From Hymenobacter fodinae (lineage in GTDB: Bacteria > Bacteroidota > Bacteroidia > Cytophagales > Hymenobacteraceae): a stretch of DNA of 64,000 nt. Where the stretch lies: positions 248,001 to 312,000 of the forward strand of contig NZ_SRLA01000003.1 of NCBI RefSeq assembly GCF_004745825.1, given 5' to 3'. Below are positions 56,848 through 64,000 of this stretch, piece after piece. How positions within the stretch are numbered: position 1 is the first letter of the stretch; each line of letters begins with the position of its first letter. The notes below the pieces were generated by a model that saw only the letters and a program-made list of their open reading frames with translations, did no database searches and had not been told where the DNA came from. The position numbers were made by a program, and so were the translations under genes.

Positions 56848-58770
56848 ATGGGTTTACCTCTACCTGCTTTTTCCTTCCACGCCTGGGTCCGGCTGCTGCT
56901 GGGGCTGCTACTGCTGCTGGTCGGGCCGGCAGCTTACGCCACGCATATTGTGGGCGGCGAAATGGAGCTGCAATACCGCCGCGGCAACACGTACACGCTG
57001 CGGCTGAACCTGTACTTCGACGCCATCAATGGCAACCCCGGGGCTCTCGACCAGCAGATGACAGCCAGCATTTTCGACAAGGCCAACAATCGCCGGATGC
57101 AAAATGTGGTGCTGCCCCTCACCAGCAATACGTTTGTGCAGTACACCAACCCGGCCTGTACGACGCCCACCCTGAGCACGCGCAAGCTCGTTTACGCCCT
57201 CGATATTACGCTGGAGCCCGCCATGTATAACAGCACTGCCGGCTACTACGCAGCCGTGGAGCGCTGCTGCCGCAACAATGGCATCAGCAACATTGTGAAT
57301 CCCCAGAATGCGGCCCAAACGTTCTACCTGGAGTTTCCGGCGGTAGTGCGCAACGGCCGGCCGTTTATTGACTCTACCCCGCGCATTTTTCCGCCCCTGG
57401 GCGACTATGCTTGCCGGGGCGAAATGTTTTACTACGATTTTGGGGGCCAAGACACGGATGGCGACTCTTTGGTGTATGACATGGTGACCCCACTCAACGG
57501 GTATTCCAACACCGTAGACCCCTCCCCGCTGCAGGCCCAGCCCTCCCCCTACTCGGGTATTACCTGGGGCGCGGGGCGCAGCACTGCCAACCAAATTCCG
57601 GGCAACCCCACCCTGGGCATCGACTCCCGCACGGGGCGCCTGACGGTGCGCCCTTCGCAGCTAGGCCTGTTTGTGTTTGGGGTGCGCTGCACTGAGTATC
57701 GCCAGAAAGTAAAGATTGGTGAAACGCGCCGCGACTTCCAGCTCTACGTACTGAACTGCCCCCAGAATACGCCGCCTAGCCTGCAAGTGTACAATGGCAC
57801 CGGCAAGCTCCCGGCCTACGTACCCGGCCGCGACACCCTGCACCTAGTACCCGGCGGCAACCGCTGCCTGCGCATCCGCTTCACCGATCCGGACCCCATA
57901 TCCCGGCTTACTCTTACCACCCGGCCCGTCAACTTTAGTGGCCTAGCGCCCTCCTTCACGAGCATTACCACGGGCATGGTACGCACCGCCGGAGCCCCCG
58001 ATACGCTCACGGCCACGCTTTGCTTCCCAGAGTGCCAAGACACAAAGGGGCAGGTGTATTTGCTGGATGTAATTGTGGCCGACAATGGCTGCAGTCTACC
58101 CAAACTTGATACCGTACGGGTAGCCTTTACAGCCCTGCCTCCGCCCAATACCCCACCTGTGCTCACCAGCACTTTCCCGACGGAGGTAACGGGGTCGGCC
58201 CCGGTAATTGTGCGCATCCCTGTGGGAGGTACGTACACCGCCACGCTAGCCGGCACCGATACCGACCGTGACCCACTGGCGCTTTCGGCCGTAGGCCAGG
58301 GCTTCGATTTGGCGGCGGCGGGCATGCAGTTTACGGCGCAGAATGGCACGGGCCGGGCCGATGGCACCTTTACCTGGCAGGCCTCGTGCGAGGCGGCCGC
58401 CGTGCAGGAAAACCTCATGGTTCAGTTCCGGCTGCAGGAAACCACCAAGTGCACCCCATCTCCCGTAGTCCGGACGGTGCAGTTTGTGGTGCTGCCCCCC
58501 GTTGATACCGTGCGCTTTCTGCCGCCCAACATAATTACGCCCAACGGCGACGGCAAGAACGATGCGTTTGAGCTGCCCACGCTGCCGCCGGACTACTGCG
58601 ACGGACGGTTTGCGGGCATCAAAATCTACTCGCGCTGGGGCAATGAGGTGTTCCACTCCCCCGAGCGCACGTTCCGCTGGAACGGCGCCGGCAGCACGGG
58701 CATGTACTACTACCTCATCACCTTCACCAACGGCCGCCGCTACAAAGGCTGGGTTCAGGTGCTACCGTAG
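56848..58770 (+). CDS. Secreted protein with gliding-motility-associated C-terminal (CHU_C) domain
   Basis: A 640-residue exported protein. A hydrophobic signal (VRLLLGLLLLLVGPAAYA) is followed by ATHIVGGEMELQYRRGNTYTLRLNLYFD, the typical start of a large family of Bacteroidota surface proteins with beta-sandwich repeats. The middle (~100-530) has several Ig-like stretches with DTDGDSL- and TDPD-type segments. The last ~85 residues (NIITPNGDGKNDAF...GIKIYSRWGNEVFHS...GMYYYLITFTNGRRYKGWVQVL) are the gliding-motility-associated C-terminal domain, which directs export and surface attachment by the type IX secretion system (type B signal). The exact role (adhesion, motility or matrix) is unknown. 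It stands alone and converges on an SDR gene. Confidence 0.9.
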   Translation: MGLPLPAFSFHAWVRLLLGLLLLLVGPAAYATHIVGGEMELQYRRGNTYTLRLNLYFDAINGNPGALDQQMTASIFDKANNRRMQNVVLPLTSNTFVQYTNPACTTPTLSTRKLVYALDITLEPAMYNSTAGYYAAVERCCRNNGISNIVNPQNAAQTFYLEFPAVVRNGRPFIDSTPRIFPPLGDYACRGEMFYYDFGGQDTDGDSLVYDMVTPLNGYSNTVDPSPLQAQPSPYSGITWGAGRSTANQIPGNPTLGIDSRTGRLTVRPSQLGLFVFGVRCTEYRQKVKIGETRRDFQLYVLNCPQNTPPSLQVYNGTGKLPAYVPGRDTLHLVPGGNRCLRIRFTDPDPISRLTLTTRPVNFSGLAPSFTSITTGMVRTAGAPDTLTATLCFPECQDTKGQVYLLDVIVADNGCSLPKLDTVRVAFTALPPPNTPPVLTSTFPTEVTGSAPVIVRIPVGGTYTATLAGTDTDRDPLALSAVGQGFDLAAAGMQFTAQNGTGRADGTFTWQASCEAAAVQENLMVQFRLQETTKCTPSPVVRTVQFVVLPPVDTVRFLPPNIITPNGDGKNDAFELPTLPPDYCDGRFAGIKIYSRWGNEVFHSPERTFRWNGAGSTGMYYYLITFTNGRRYKGWVQVLP

Positions 58771-58787
58771 CCCAGAGGGCGGTTCTA

Positions 58788-58848
58788 GGGGTTGCTTGCT
58801 GCCAGAAGTACATCTGGTGGCCTAGACCCGCCGTCAGCCAGCAACCCC
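58788..58848. terminator. Stem-loop between convergent genes
   Basis: GGGGTTGCTTGCTG (58788-58801) pairs with CAGCCAGCAACCCC (58835-58848) at 13 of 14 positions, with an inner CCAGA/TCTGG stem. No U-tract, so it is a probable shared transcript end for the CHU_C and SDR genes rather than a classic terminator. Confidence 0.5.
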
Positions 58849-58855
58849 CAACTAT

Positions 58856-59881
58856 TTACAGCTCATTGTTCTTCTTCTCGGCTTTGCGGGTAAGGGCGGT
58901 GAGCCAGGAGCGCGATACCGGAGACTCGCTCTCGTGGCCGAAACGGCGCTGGTCGCCCGAGGCGTCGGTGGGGCCGGGCAAGGTGCGGTTTACCCAGCTT
59001 AGCACGTCGGCGGTGGTGCCGGGGAAGAGCCCATGGAATCCCGACAGCAGCTTGGCGGGCAGGCTCAGAATAACCTCTGCCTCGCCGCGGCGGCAGGCAT
59101 TCCAGATCTGGCGGCCCGCCGACTCAGCATCCATCGACAAGCCCGGTAGCGAGTCGGCAATGATGAAGGAGGCGTATTCTTTCTTGTGCTGCCCTTTCAC
59201 AATGGCGTTGCGGGCACTGCCCGTCCGCATGAGGCCGGGGCACACGGTGGTTACCAACACCCCATGCTGCCGCAGCTCGGCCCGGTATGCTTCGGATAGG
59301 CCTACGAGGGCAAACTTACTGGCGCAATACGGGGCCAGGTGCGGCACGGCCACCTTGCCGCCCACCGAGGAAATGTTGACAATGCGCCCTTCACCGCGCC
59401 GGCGCATCTCGGGCAATACGGCCTGCATGGCATGCAGTGGCGCCCAGAAGTGCGTATCCATTGAGTCTTCGTAGTCACGAAGCTCAATATGGTCGAGGGG
59501 GCCGGCCGTGATGATGCCCGCGTTGTTTATGAGCACATCAATAGCCCCAAGCTGCTGTTGCACTTCGGCCACGAGGCTACGCACCTCGTCGGCATCGGTG
59601 AGGTTGCGCACCAGAGCCAGCACGGGCGTTCCGGCTTCAGAAAGCTCCTGGCGGGCTCGTTCCAGCTCTTCGGCGTCGCGGGCACAGATGGCTACTTTTG
59701 CGCCTTCCGCCACGGCTTGCCTCGCTAGTATCAGCCCCAGCCCCCGCGAGCCACCCGTTATAAGTACCACGCGCCCGGCCAGGTCGTAGTTGCCGCGGCG
59801 GTTGGAGTACAGAGTAGCGGCTAGCAGGGCGCCAACGCCGGCCGCAGTGGCCAGCAGAGTGTTTCGGGTTTGGGGCTTCAT
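58856..59881 (-). CDS. Membrane-anchored SDR oxidoreductase
   Basis: A 341-residue short-chain dehydrogenase with an N-terminal hydrophobic stretch (LLATAAGVGALLAATLY) that probably anchors it to the membrane. The Rossmann motif TGGSRGLG (42-49), NNAG, and the catalytic Ser172-Tyr185-Lys189 set are intact; the extended C-terminus (GEAEVILSLPAKLLSGFHGLFPG...) is common in this SDR subgroup. The substrate cannot be inferred. It is monocistronic, divergent from the Spy/CpxP-like gene. Confidence 0.9.
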   Translation of the reverse strand: MKPQTRNTLLATAAGVGALLAATLYSNRRGNYDLAGRVVLITGGSRGLGLILARQAVAEGAKVAICARDAEELERARQELSEAGTPVLALVRNLTDADEVRSLVAEVQQQLGAIDVLINNAGIITAGPLDHIELRDYEDSMDTHFWAPLHAMQAVLPEMRRRGEGRIVNISSVGGKVAVPHLAPYCASKFALVGLSEAYRAELRQHGVLVTTVCPGLMRTGSARNAIVKGQHKKEYASFIIADSLPGLSMDAESAGRQIWNACRRGEAEVILSLPAKLLSGFHGLFPGTTADVLSWVNRTLPGPTDASGDQRRFGHESESPVSRSWLTALTRKAEKKNNEL

Positions 59882-60114
59882 ATAAAGGAGCAGAAAAGCG
59901 CGAGAGGAAAAAACAGTACTTCATGTAAGGGAAGAAGGCCCGAAAGGTTACACCCTCCTGCCTGCGGGCTGGGCCAGCGGCAGAATAAACTAATGGTTCG
60001 GGCACGTTCTGCCCCTAGTATTGCGTTTCTGGCATCATCTTTACAGGCGCATTCTCCGACGCCTGGCCTGCCTAGGCCACTCCGCAGGCCTTCTTGCTCT
60101 TGATTTCCCTTTGT

Positions 60115-60579
60115 ATGAAACGCTCCGTTTTAGCTTCCCTTCTTTTTCTGGCGGCCCCTGCCACGCTACTAGCCCAAACCAGCAAAACCCCGGCGCGCCC
60201 GGCACCAACGCGGCCAGCTCAAACCACCGCTTCTGCCGCTCCTAACCCAGAGCAGGTAACGGCCCGCGCCGAAGCCCTCACGGCCAACATGCAGAAAGCC
60301 CTGGCGCTGAACCCAGCGCAGCTGGAGAAGGTGCGTAACATCAACTTGATTAGTGTGCGCGGGGTAGAAACCGCCCGCCTCAACTACCGCCAGAATGTGC
60401 GCAAGATGTCCTCTGTTATCGATGACATTGGCCAGTCGCGCCTGGCAATGCTGAAGGATGTGCTTACACCCGCCCAGTTTGATAAATACCAGCGCAAGCG
60501 CGAAGAGAAAATGGGCGTGCAAAGCTCTCCGGCGGCTCAGGGCAATGCCGTACCTGGCCTACCCGCTGGCCAGGAGTAA
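60115..60579 (+). CDS. Spy/CpxP-like periplasmic protein
   Basis: A 154-residue secreted protein from the ATG at 60115. The signal peptide MKRSVLASLLFLAAPATLLAQ is followed by a Pro/Ala/Thr-rich stretch and a helical core with NMQKALALNPAQLEKVRNINL and DVLTPAQFDKYQRKREEKMG, the LTxxQ-type pattern of the Spy/CpxP group. Those proteins are periplasmic chaperones or stress sensors; this assignment is by pattern only. Short, highly charged helices and no membrane segment beyond the signal. A terminator follows. Confidence 0.65.
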   Translation: MKRSVLASLLFLAAPATLLAQTSKTPARPAPTRPAQTTASAAPNPEQVTARAEALTANMQKALALNPAQLEKVRNINLISVRGVETARLNYRQNVRKMSSVIDDIGQSRLAMLKDVLTPAQFDKYQRKREEKMGVQSSPAAQGNAVPGLPAGQE

Positions 60580-60642
60580 CCAACAGGCAAAGTCCGGCCG
60601 CATCCACTGCGCGCAACCTTGCAATACTAGCCTCTAATCAAT

Positions 60643-60681
60643 CAGCCCCTGATGCCAACGTGGTATCAGAGGCTGTTTTTG
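60643..60681. terminator. Intrinsic terminator between convergent genes
   Basis: CAGCC, CTGAT and CCA pair with TGG, ATCAG and GGCTG around an ACG loop, followed by TTTTTG. It lies 64 bp after the Spy-like gene and ~50 bp from the end of the TSUP gene on the other strand. Confidence 0.85.
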
Positions 60682-60729
60682 TATTGAGGTAACTCACGTA
60701 ATCAGTCCATGACCCAAGGGCATAGCCTC

Positions 60730-61494
60730 TTACCCAAACACCTGCAGGCCTAGCTTCACGATAAAGGCACTGACCACCACCAAGAACAGAACCCGCACGA
60801 AACCGGTGCCGTGGCGTACGGCCAGGTAAGCCCCCAAGGTGGAGCCGGCAATGTTGCTGATAGCCATTGGAATGGCAATGTGCCACAGAATTTGGCCAGT
60901 GTAAGCGAAGTAAGCCAGGGCCGCTAGGTTGGTGGCAATGTTCACCAGCTTAGCAGCGGCCGATGAGGAAATGAAGTCGTAGCCAAACAGGCCTACGAAC
61001 GCGAACAGCAGGAAACTACCGGTGCCAGGGCCAAAGAATCCATCGTAAAATCCGATGACCAGACCCACCAGTGCCCCGTATAGCGGCTCCCGCTGCTCAG
61101 AAAGCCGTGGGGCATGAATAGAGCCGAAGTCTTTGCGCCAAAAGGTGTAGATAGCAATGCACACCAACAGGCCTAGCACCAGCGGCGGCAGCAGTTCCTG
61201 GGGTAGGTGCGACACCACGCGCGCCCCTAAAAACGAGAACACCCCGGCCACCCCGGCCGCCACCCCCACGGCCCGCCACCGAATGGGCACCCGCCCCGCG
61301 TAATGACGAAAGGCGGCCGCTGTCCCCGCCAGCGAAGAAACTTTGCCCGTGCCAAACACCGTGGGCACCGGCACACCCTTCAGCAAAATCAGCATGGCCG
61401 GCAGCTGAATAAGGCCACCACCGCCCACAATAGAGTCAATAAAACCAGCCAGAAAGGCGAATAAACAGAGGAGGGCGAGCGTCAGGGTAATCAC
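60730..61494 (-). CDS. TSUP-family (TauE/SafE) membrane permease
   Basis: A ~254-residue multi-pass membrane protein. The first helix runs directly into FIDSIVGGGGLIQLPAML, the hallmark of TauE/SafE transporters, and the second half repeats it (VIGFYDGFFGPGTGSFLLFAFVGLFGYDF). About eight hydrophobic segments are visible. The family exports sulfite or sulfonates or moves other organosulfur compounds; the substrate here is not known. I use a GTG start at 61494 because it places the first membrane segment near the N-terminus; an upstream TTG at 61560 would add a 22-residue arginine-containing tail. Confidence 0.88.
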   Translation of the reverse strand: MITLTLALLCLFAFLAGFIDSIVGGGGLIQLPAMLILLKGVPVPTVFGTGKVSSLAGTAAAFRHYAGRVPIRWRAVGVAAGVAGVFSFLGARVVSHLPQELLPPLVLGLLVCIAIYTFWRKDFGSIHAPRLSEQREPLYGALVGLVIGFYDGFFGPGTGSFLLFAFVGLFGYDFISSSAAAKLVNIATNLAALAYFAYTGQILWHIAIPMAISNIAGSTLGAYLAVRHGTGFVRVLFLVVVSAFIVKLGLQVFG

Positions 61495-61666
61495 GCGGCG
61501 AAGGTAGCGCGCCGCTGGCGTGAAGCCTTGGCTGACTCGTGAAAATTCTGGTGGGCTCAAGCGGCATGGCAGGGCAAGATTGCAGGCCCTGCGCCTGGCC
61601 TAGCCGCAGCCCAACAGCATCTCCAGGGGGACTAGCGCCGTACTCATTGGTTACACCCGCGCCGCA

Positions 61667-63244
61667 ATGACTGAAAACCTCACCCACCGCCAGAAGATGC
61701 TCACGTTTGCGGGCATTCTGCTGGCCATGTTTCTGGGCTCCCTCGACCAAACCATCGTTTCCACAGCCCTGCCCCGCATAGTAGCCGATCTGCATGGTCT
61801 TGACCGCTTCACCTGGGTGGCTACGGCTTACCTGGTGGCCAGCACCACGCTAGTGCCTATCTATGGAAAACTGGCCGACACGTATTCCAGGCGCAAAATT
61901 GAGGTGGCCGCCGTGAGCATTTTCCTGCTGGGCTCCATGCTCTGCGGCCTGGCCGGGGAGTTTGGGGACCTGCCACTACTGGGCGACGGCATGAACCAGC
62001 TGGTAGTATTTCGGGCCATTCAGGGCTTTGGGGGCGCGGGGCTGTTTGCTATGGCGTTCATCATCATTGCCGACCTGTTTCCGCCCGCCGAGCGGGGACG
62101 GTACCAGGGATTTACGGGGGCCGTGTTTGGCACCTCCTCGGTGCTGGGCCCATTGCTGGGCGGCTTCCTGACCGACCAAGGCAGCAACTGGATTCCGGGC
62201 GTGGCGGGCTGGCGGCTGGTCTTCTACGTGAACTTACCCCTAGGCCTGGTGGCCCTGTGGTTTATTCTGACGCAGATGCCGGCCCTGATACCCCGCACCG
62301 ACGCCAAGCCCCTGGACTACTTTTCGGCCCTGCTGCTGATGACTGGCCTAGGCCCCTTGGTGGTGGCGCTGCAGCTCAACAAAACCGAGTACCCTTGGAC
62401 CTCCCCTTTCACGCTCACGCTGCTGGGCGTCGCGGCCGCATCGATGGTGCTGTTTGTGGTGCGCAGCCTCCGCCACGACAACCCCATTCTGGATTTTGGC
62501 TTGTTCCGCAACCACGTGTTCCGGACTGCCAATGGAGCGCTCTTTCTGCTGGGCGGGGCCTTTCTGGGCATCATCATTTTCGAGCCCTTGTTTATGGTGA
62601 ATGTGCTGGGCGTAAGTGCCACCAAAGCCGGTGTAAGCCTAATTCCGCTGTCGATGGGAGTGGTGCTGGGCTCGTTGCTGGCCGGGCAAATGGTGTCGCG
62701 GTTTGGGCATTATAAACGCTGGATGCTGGGAGGCCTAGTGGTGCTGCTTGGGGGGCTCTCACTGCTGGCTACCATGCCAGCCACTGTGGGCTACTGGCAG
62801 GTACTGGCCTACCTGCTGCTGTGCGGCATCGGCCTGGGCCCTACTATGCCGTTGTATACGCTGGCCATCCAGAACGCCATTGAGCCCCACCTGATGGGCC
62901 AGGCCACTTCCGCTAGTCAGTTTTTTCGGCAGATTGGAGGTGCCATCACAGCTTCAGTGCTAGGCGCTATTCTCACTTTCACGCTGGCTCACAGTTTGCC
63001 AGCCAGCGCCGCCGGTGCCTCACCACCACCCACCACGGCAGTATCAGAAGGGCCAGCGCTGCCCGCTACGGCCAACGAGCCCGCTTCGCCGGCCATGCGT
63101 ACGGCCTTTACCAGCGCTATCTCGCGGGTATACATGTTCAACATTTTCCTGGTGCTGGGGGGGCTGTGCATGACGCTGTTTGTGCCCGAGCTGCCCCTGC
63201 GAAAAAGCAACGCCCCCGACGAACCCATCCCCGTTACCGACTAG
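61667..63244 (+). CDS. DHA2-type MFS drug-efflux transporter
   Basis: A 525-residue major facilitator of the EmrB/QacA (14-helix) type. Helix 1 carries the DQTIVSTALPRIVADL signature, motif A is GKLADTYSRRK, RAIQGFGGAGLFA follows, and motif C is GAVFGTSSVLGPLLGGFLTD. A Pro/Ala/Thr-rich loop (ASPPPTTAVSEGPALPATANEPASP) lies before the last helix. It probably exports hydrophobic drugs or antiseptics by proton antiport; the actual substrate is unknown. Divergent from the TSUP gene, with no adjacent TetR-type regulator. Confidence 0.92.
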   Translation: MTENLTHRQKMLTFAGILLAMFLGSLDQTIVSTALPRIVADLHGLDRFTWVATAYLVASTTLVPIYGKLADTYSRRKIEVAAVSIFLLGSMLCGLAGEFGDLPLLGDGMNQLVVFRAIQGFGGAGLFAMAFIIIADLFPPAERGRYQGFTGAVFGTSSVLGPLLGGFLTDQGSNWIPGVAGWRLVFYVNLPLGLVALWFILTQMPALIPRTDAKPLDYFSALLLMTGLGPLVVALQLNKTEYPWTSPFTLTLLGVAAASMVLFVVRSLRHDNPILDFGLFRNHVFRTANGALFLLGGAFLGIIIFEPLFMVNVLGVSATKAGVSLIPLSMGVVLGSLLAGQMVSRFGHYKRWMLGGLVVLLGGLSLLATMPATVGYWQVLAYLLLCGIGLGPTMPLYTLAIQNAIEPHLMGQATSASQFFRQIGGAITASVLGAILTFTLAHSLPASAAGASPPPTTAVSEGPALPATANEPASPAMRTAFTSAISRVYMFNIFLVLGGLCMTLFVPELPLRKSNAPDEPIPVTD

Positions 63245-63321
63245 CCTGGCATCTGCCCAGCCCGTAGCCGCCAAACTTCCCAGGCCTAGTGGCGGTTATT
63301 TCTCCCTACTCTCCCCTTGCT

Positions 63322-64000
63322 ATGGACACTACTTCACCTATTCGCCTGAGTGTGCTCGATCAGTCGCCGGTACCGCTGGGTCGCACCCCGCGGGAGGCCC
63401 TGCAGCACACGCTGGACTTGGCCCGACTCACCGACCGCCTGGGTTACTCGCGGTTTTGGGTTTCGGAACACCACAATGCTACCTCGCTGGCCGGCTCGGC
63501 CCCGGAAGTGCTGCTGGCCCGCCTCGGTGCCGAAACCAGCCGCATCCGCATTGGCTCGGGCGGGGTAATGCTGCCCCATTATTCGGCCCTGAAAGTAGCC
63601 GAGAACTTCCGGCTCCTGGAGGCCCTCTACCCCGGCCGCGTAGACTTAGGAATTGGCCGGGCCCCTGGCACCGACCGCATCACGGCCCACGCCCTCAACC
63701 CCAACAATACCTTCAGCGACGAAGATTTTGGCGAGCAGCTCATGAGCCTGCGTGCCTACTTGCGCGACGAGGAAGTGCCTGATACTATTCACGAGAAAGT
63801 GAAGGCCGCCCCCTTTATTTCTACGGTTCCGGAGCTGTGGCTACTCAGCTCCAGCGGGCAGAGCGGATTATTTGCCGCCCACATTGGTGCCGCCTTTTCC
63901 TTTGCGCACTTCATTAACCCCGTGGGCGGACCTAAAATGGTGCAGCTGTACCGGGAGCGGTTTCAACCGTCGCCGGAGCTGGCGCAGCCGCTGGCCAACG
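63322..64000 (+). CDS. Luciferase-like (LLM class) flavin-dependent oxidoreductase, 5' part
   Basis: The window ends inside this gene after ~226 codons. The sequence (SVLDQSPVPLGRTPREALQHTLDLARLTDRLGYSRFWVSEHHN, GSAPEVLLARLGAETSRIRIGSGGVMLPHYSALKVAENFRLLEALYPGRVDLGIGRAPGTD) is typical of the MsnO8/YhbW-like LLM subgroup, FMN-dependent TIM-barrel oxidoreductases of mostly unknown substrate. The ATG at 63322 is the natural start, 77 bp after the MFS gene and behind a small CCGCCA/TGGCGG stem (63268-63295). Confidence 0.9.
   Translation, partial: MDTTSPIRLSVLDQSPVPLGRTPREALQHTLDLARLTDRLGYSRFWVSEHHNATSLAGSAPEVLLARLGAETSRIRIGSGGVMLPHYSALKVAENFRLLEALYPGRVDLGIGRAPGTDRITAHALNPNNTFSDEDFGEQLMSLRAYLRDEEVPDTIHEKVKAAPFISTVPELWLLSSSGQSGLFAAHIGAAFSFAHFINPVGGPKMVQLYRERFQPSPELAQPLAN

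Overview
This window looks like a chromosome segment of a GC-rich Bacteroidota bacterium, most likely of the Hymenobacter type. The grounds are a SusC/SusD pair, a gliding-motility-associated C-terminal sorting domain, weak ribosome-binding sites, TTTG/TAnnTTTG-like promoter elements, and a very frequent GGCCTAGG-type motif. The genus is an inference; no rRNA, tRNA, CRISPR array or insertion sequence was seen.

Layout. 1-345: the start of a DnaQ-like exonuclease gene on the minus strand. 932-3751: a fused transaldolase/glucose-6-phosphate isomerase on the plus strand, closed by a strong bidirectional terminator. 3961-45074: an almost unbroken minus-strand block of 22 genes that reads as one large glucuronoarabinoxylan utilisation locus. 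45406-46584: a divergent LacI-family regulator carrying an N-terminal zinc ribbon. 47079-56253: a small STAS-like protein, a giant PAS/GAF histidine kinase and its NarL-type response regulator. 56848-64000: ordinary genes (a CHU_C-domain surface protein, an SDR, a Spy/CpxP-like protein, a TSUP permease, a DHA2-type MFS transporter and the start of a luciferase-like flavin oxidoreductase).

How the genes fit together. SusC/SusD import xylo-oligosaccharides. Two GH10 xylanases, a GH8 exo-oligoxylanase and five GH43 enzymes handle the xylose backbone and arabinose. GH51 removes arabinose; two GH67 enzymes and one GH115 remove (4-O-methyl)glucuronate. A SIAE-type esterase and a two-domain CE1 esterase remove acetyl and probably feruloyl groups, and GH95 and GH97 remove fucosyl/galactosyl-type decorations. 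Xylose enters through XylA/XylB, and the transaldolase/Pgi fusion lies on the path onward. Glucuronate enters through an SDR (putative fructuronate reductase) and UxuA. GalM supplies mutarotation.

Regulation. A 20-bp CpG-centred LacI-type operator, together with a shared promoter-like block, lies in front of xylBA (14252-14320) and in front of uxuA (45258-45337), next to the LacI gene. This suggests that the zinc-ribbon LacI protein controls both the sugar and the uronate branches in place of the hybrid two-component regulator usual for Bacteroides xylan loci. No surface-lipoprotein xylanase, SusE/F-like glycan-binding protein, xylose permease, UxaC, KdgK or KdgA gene is visible here.
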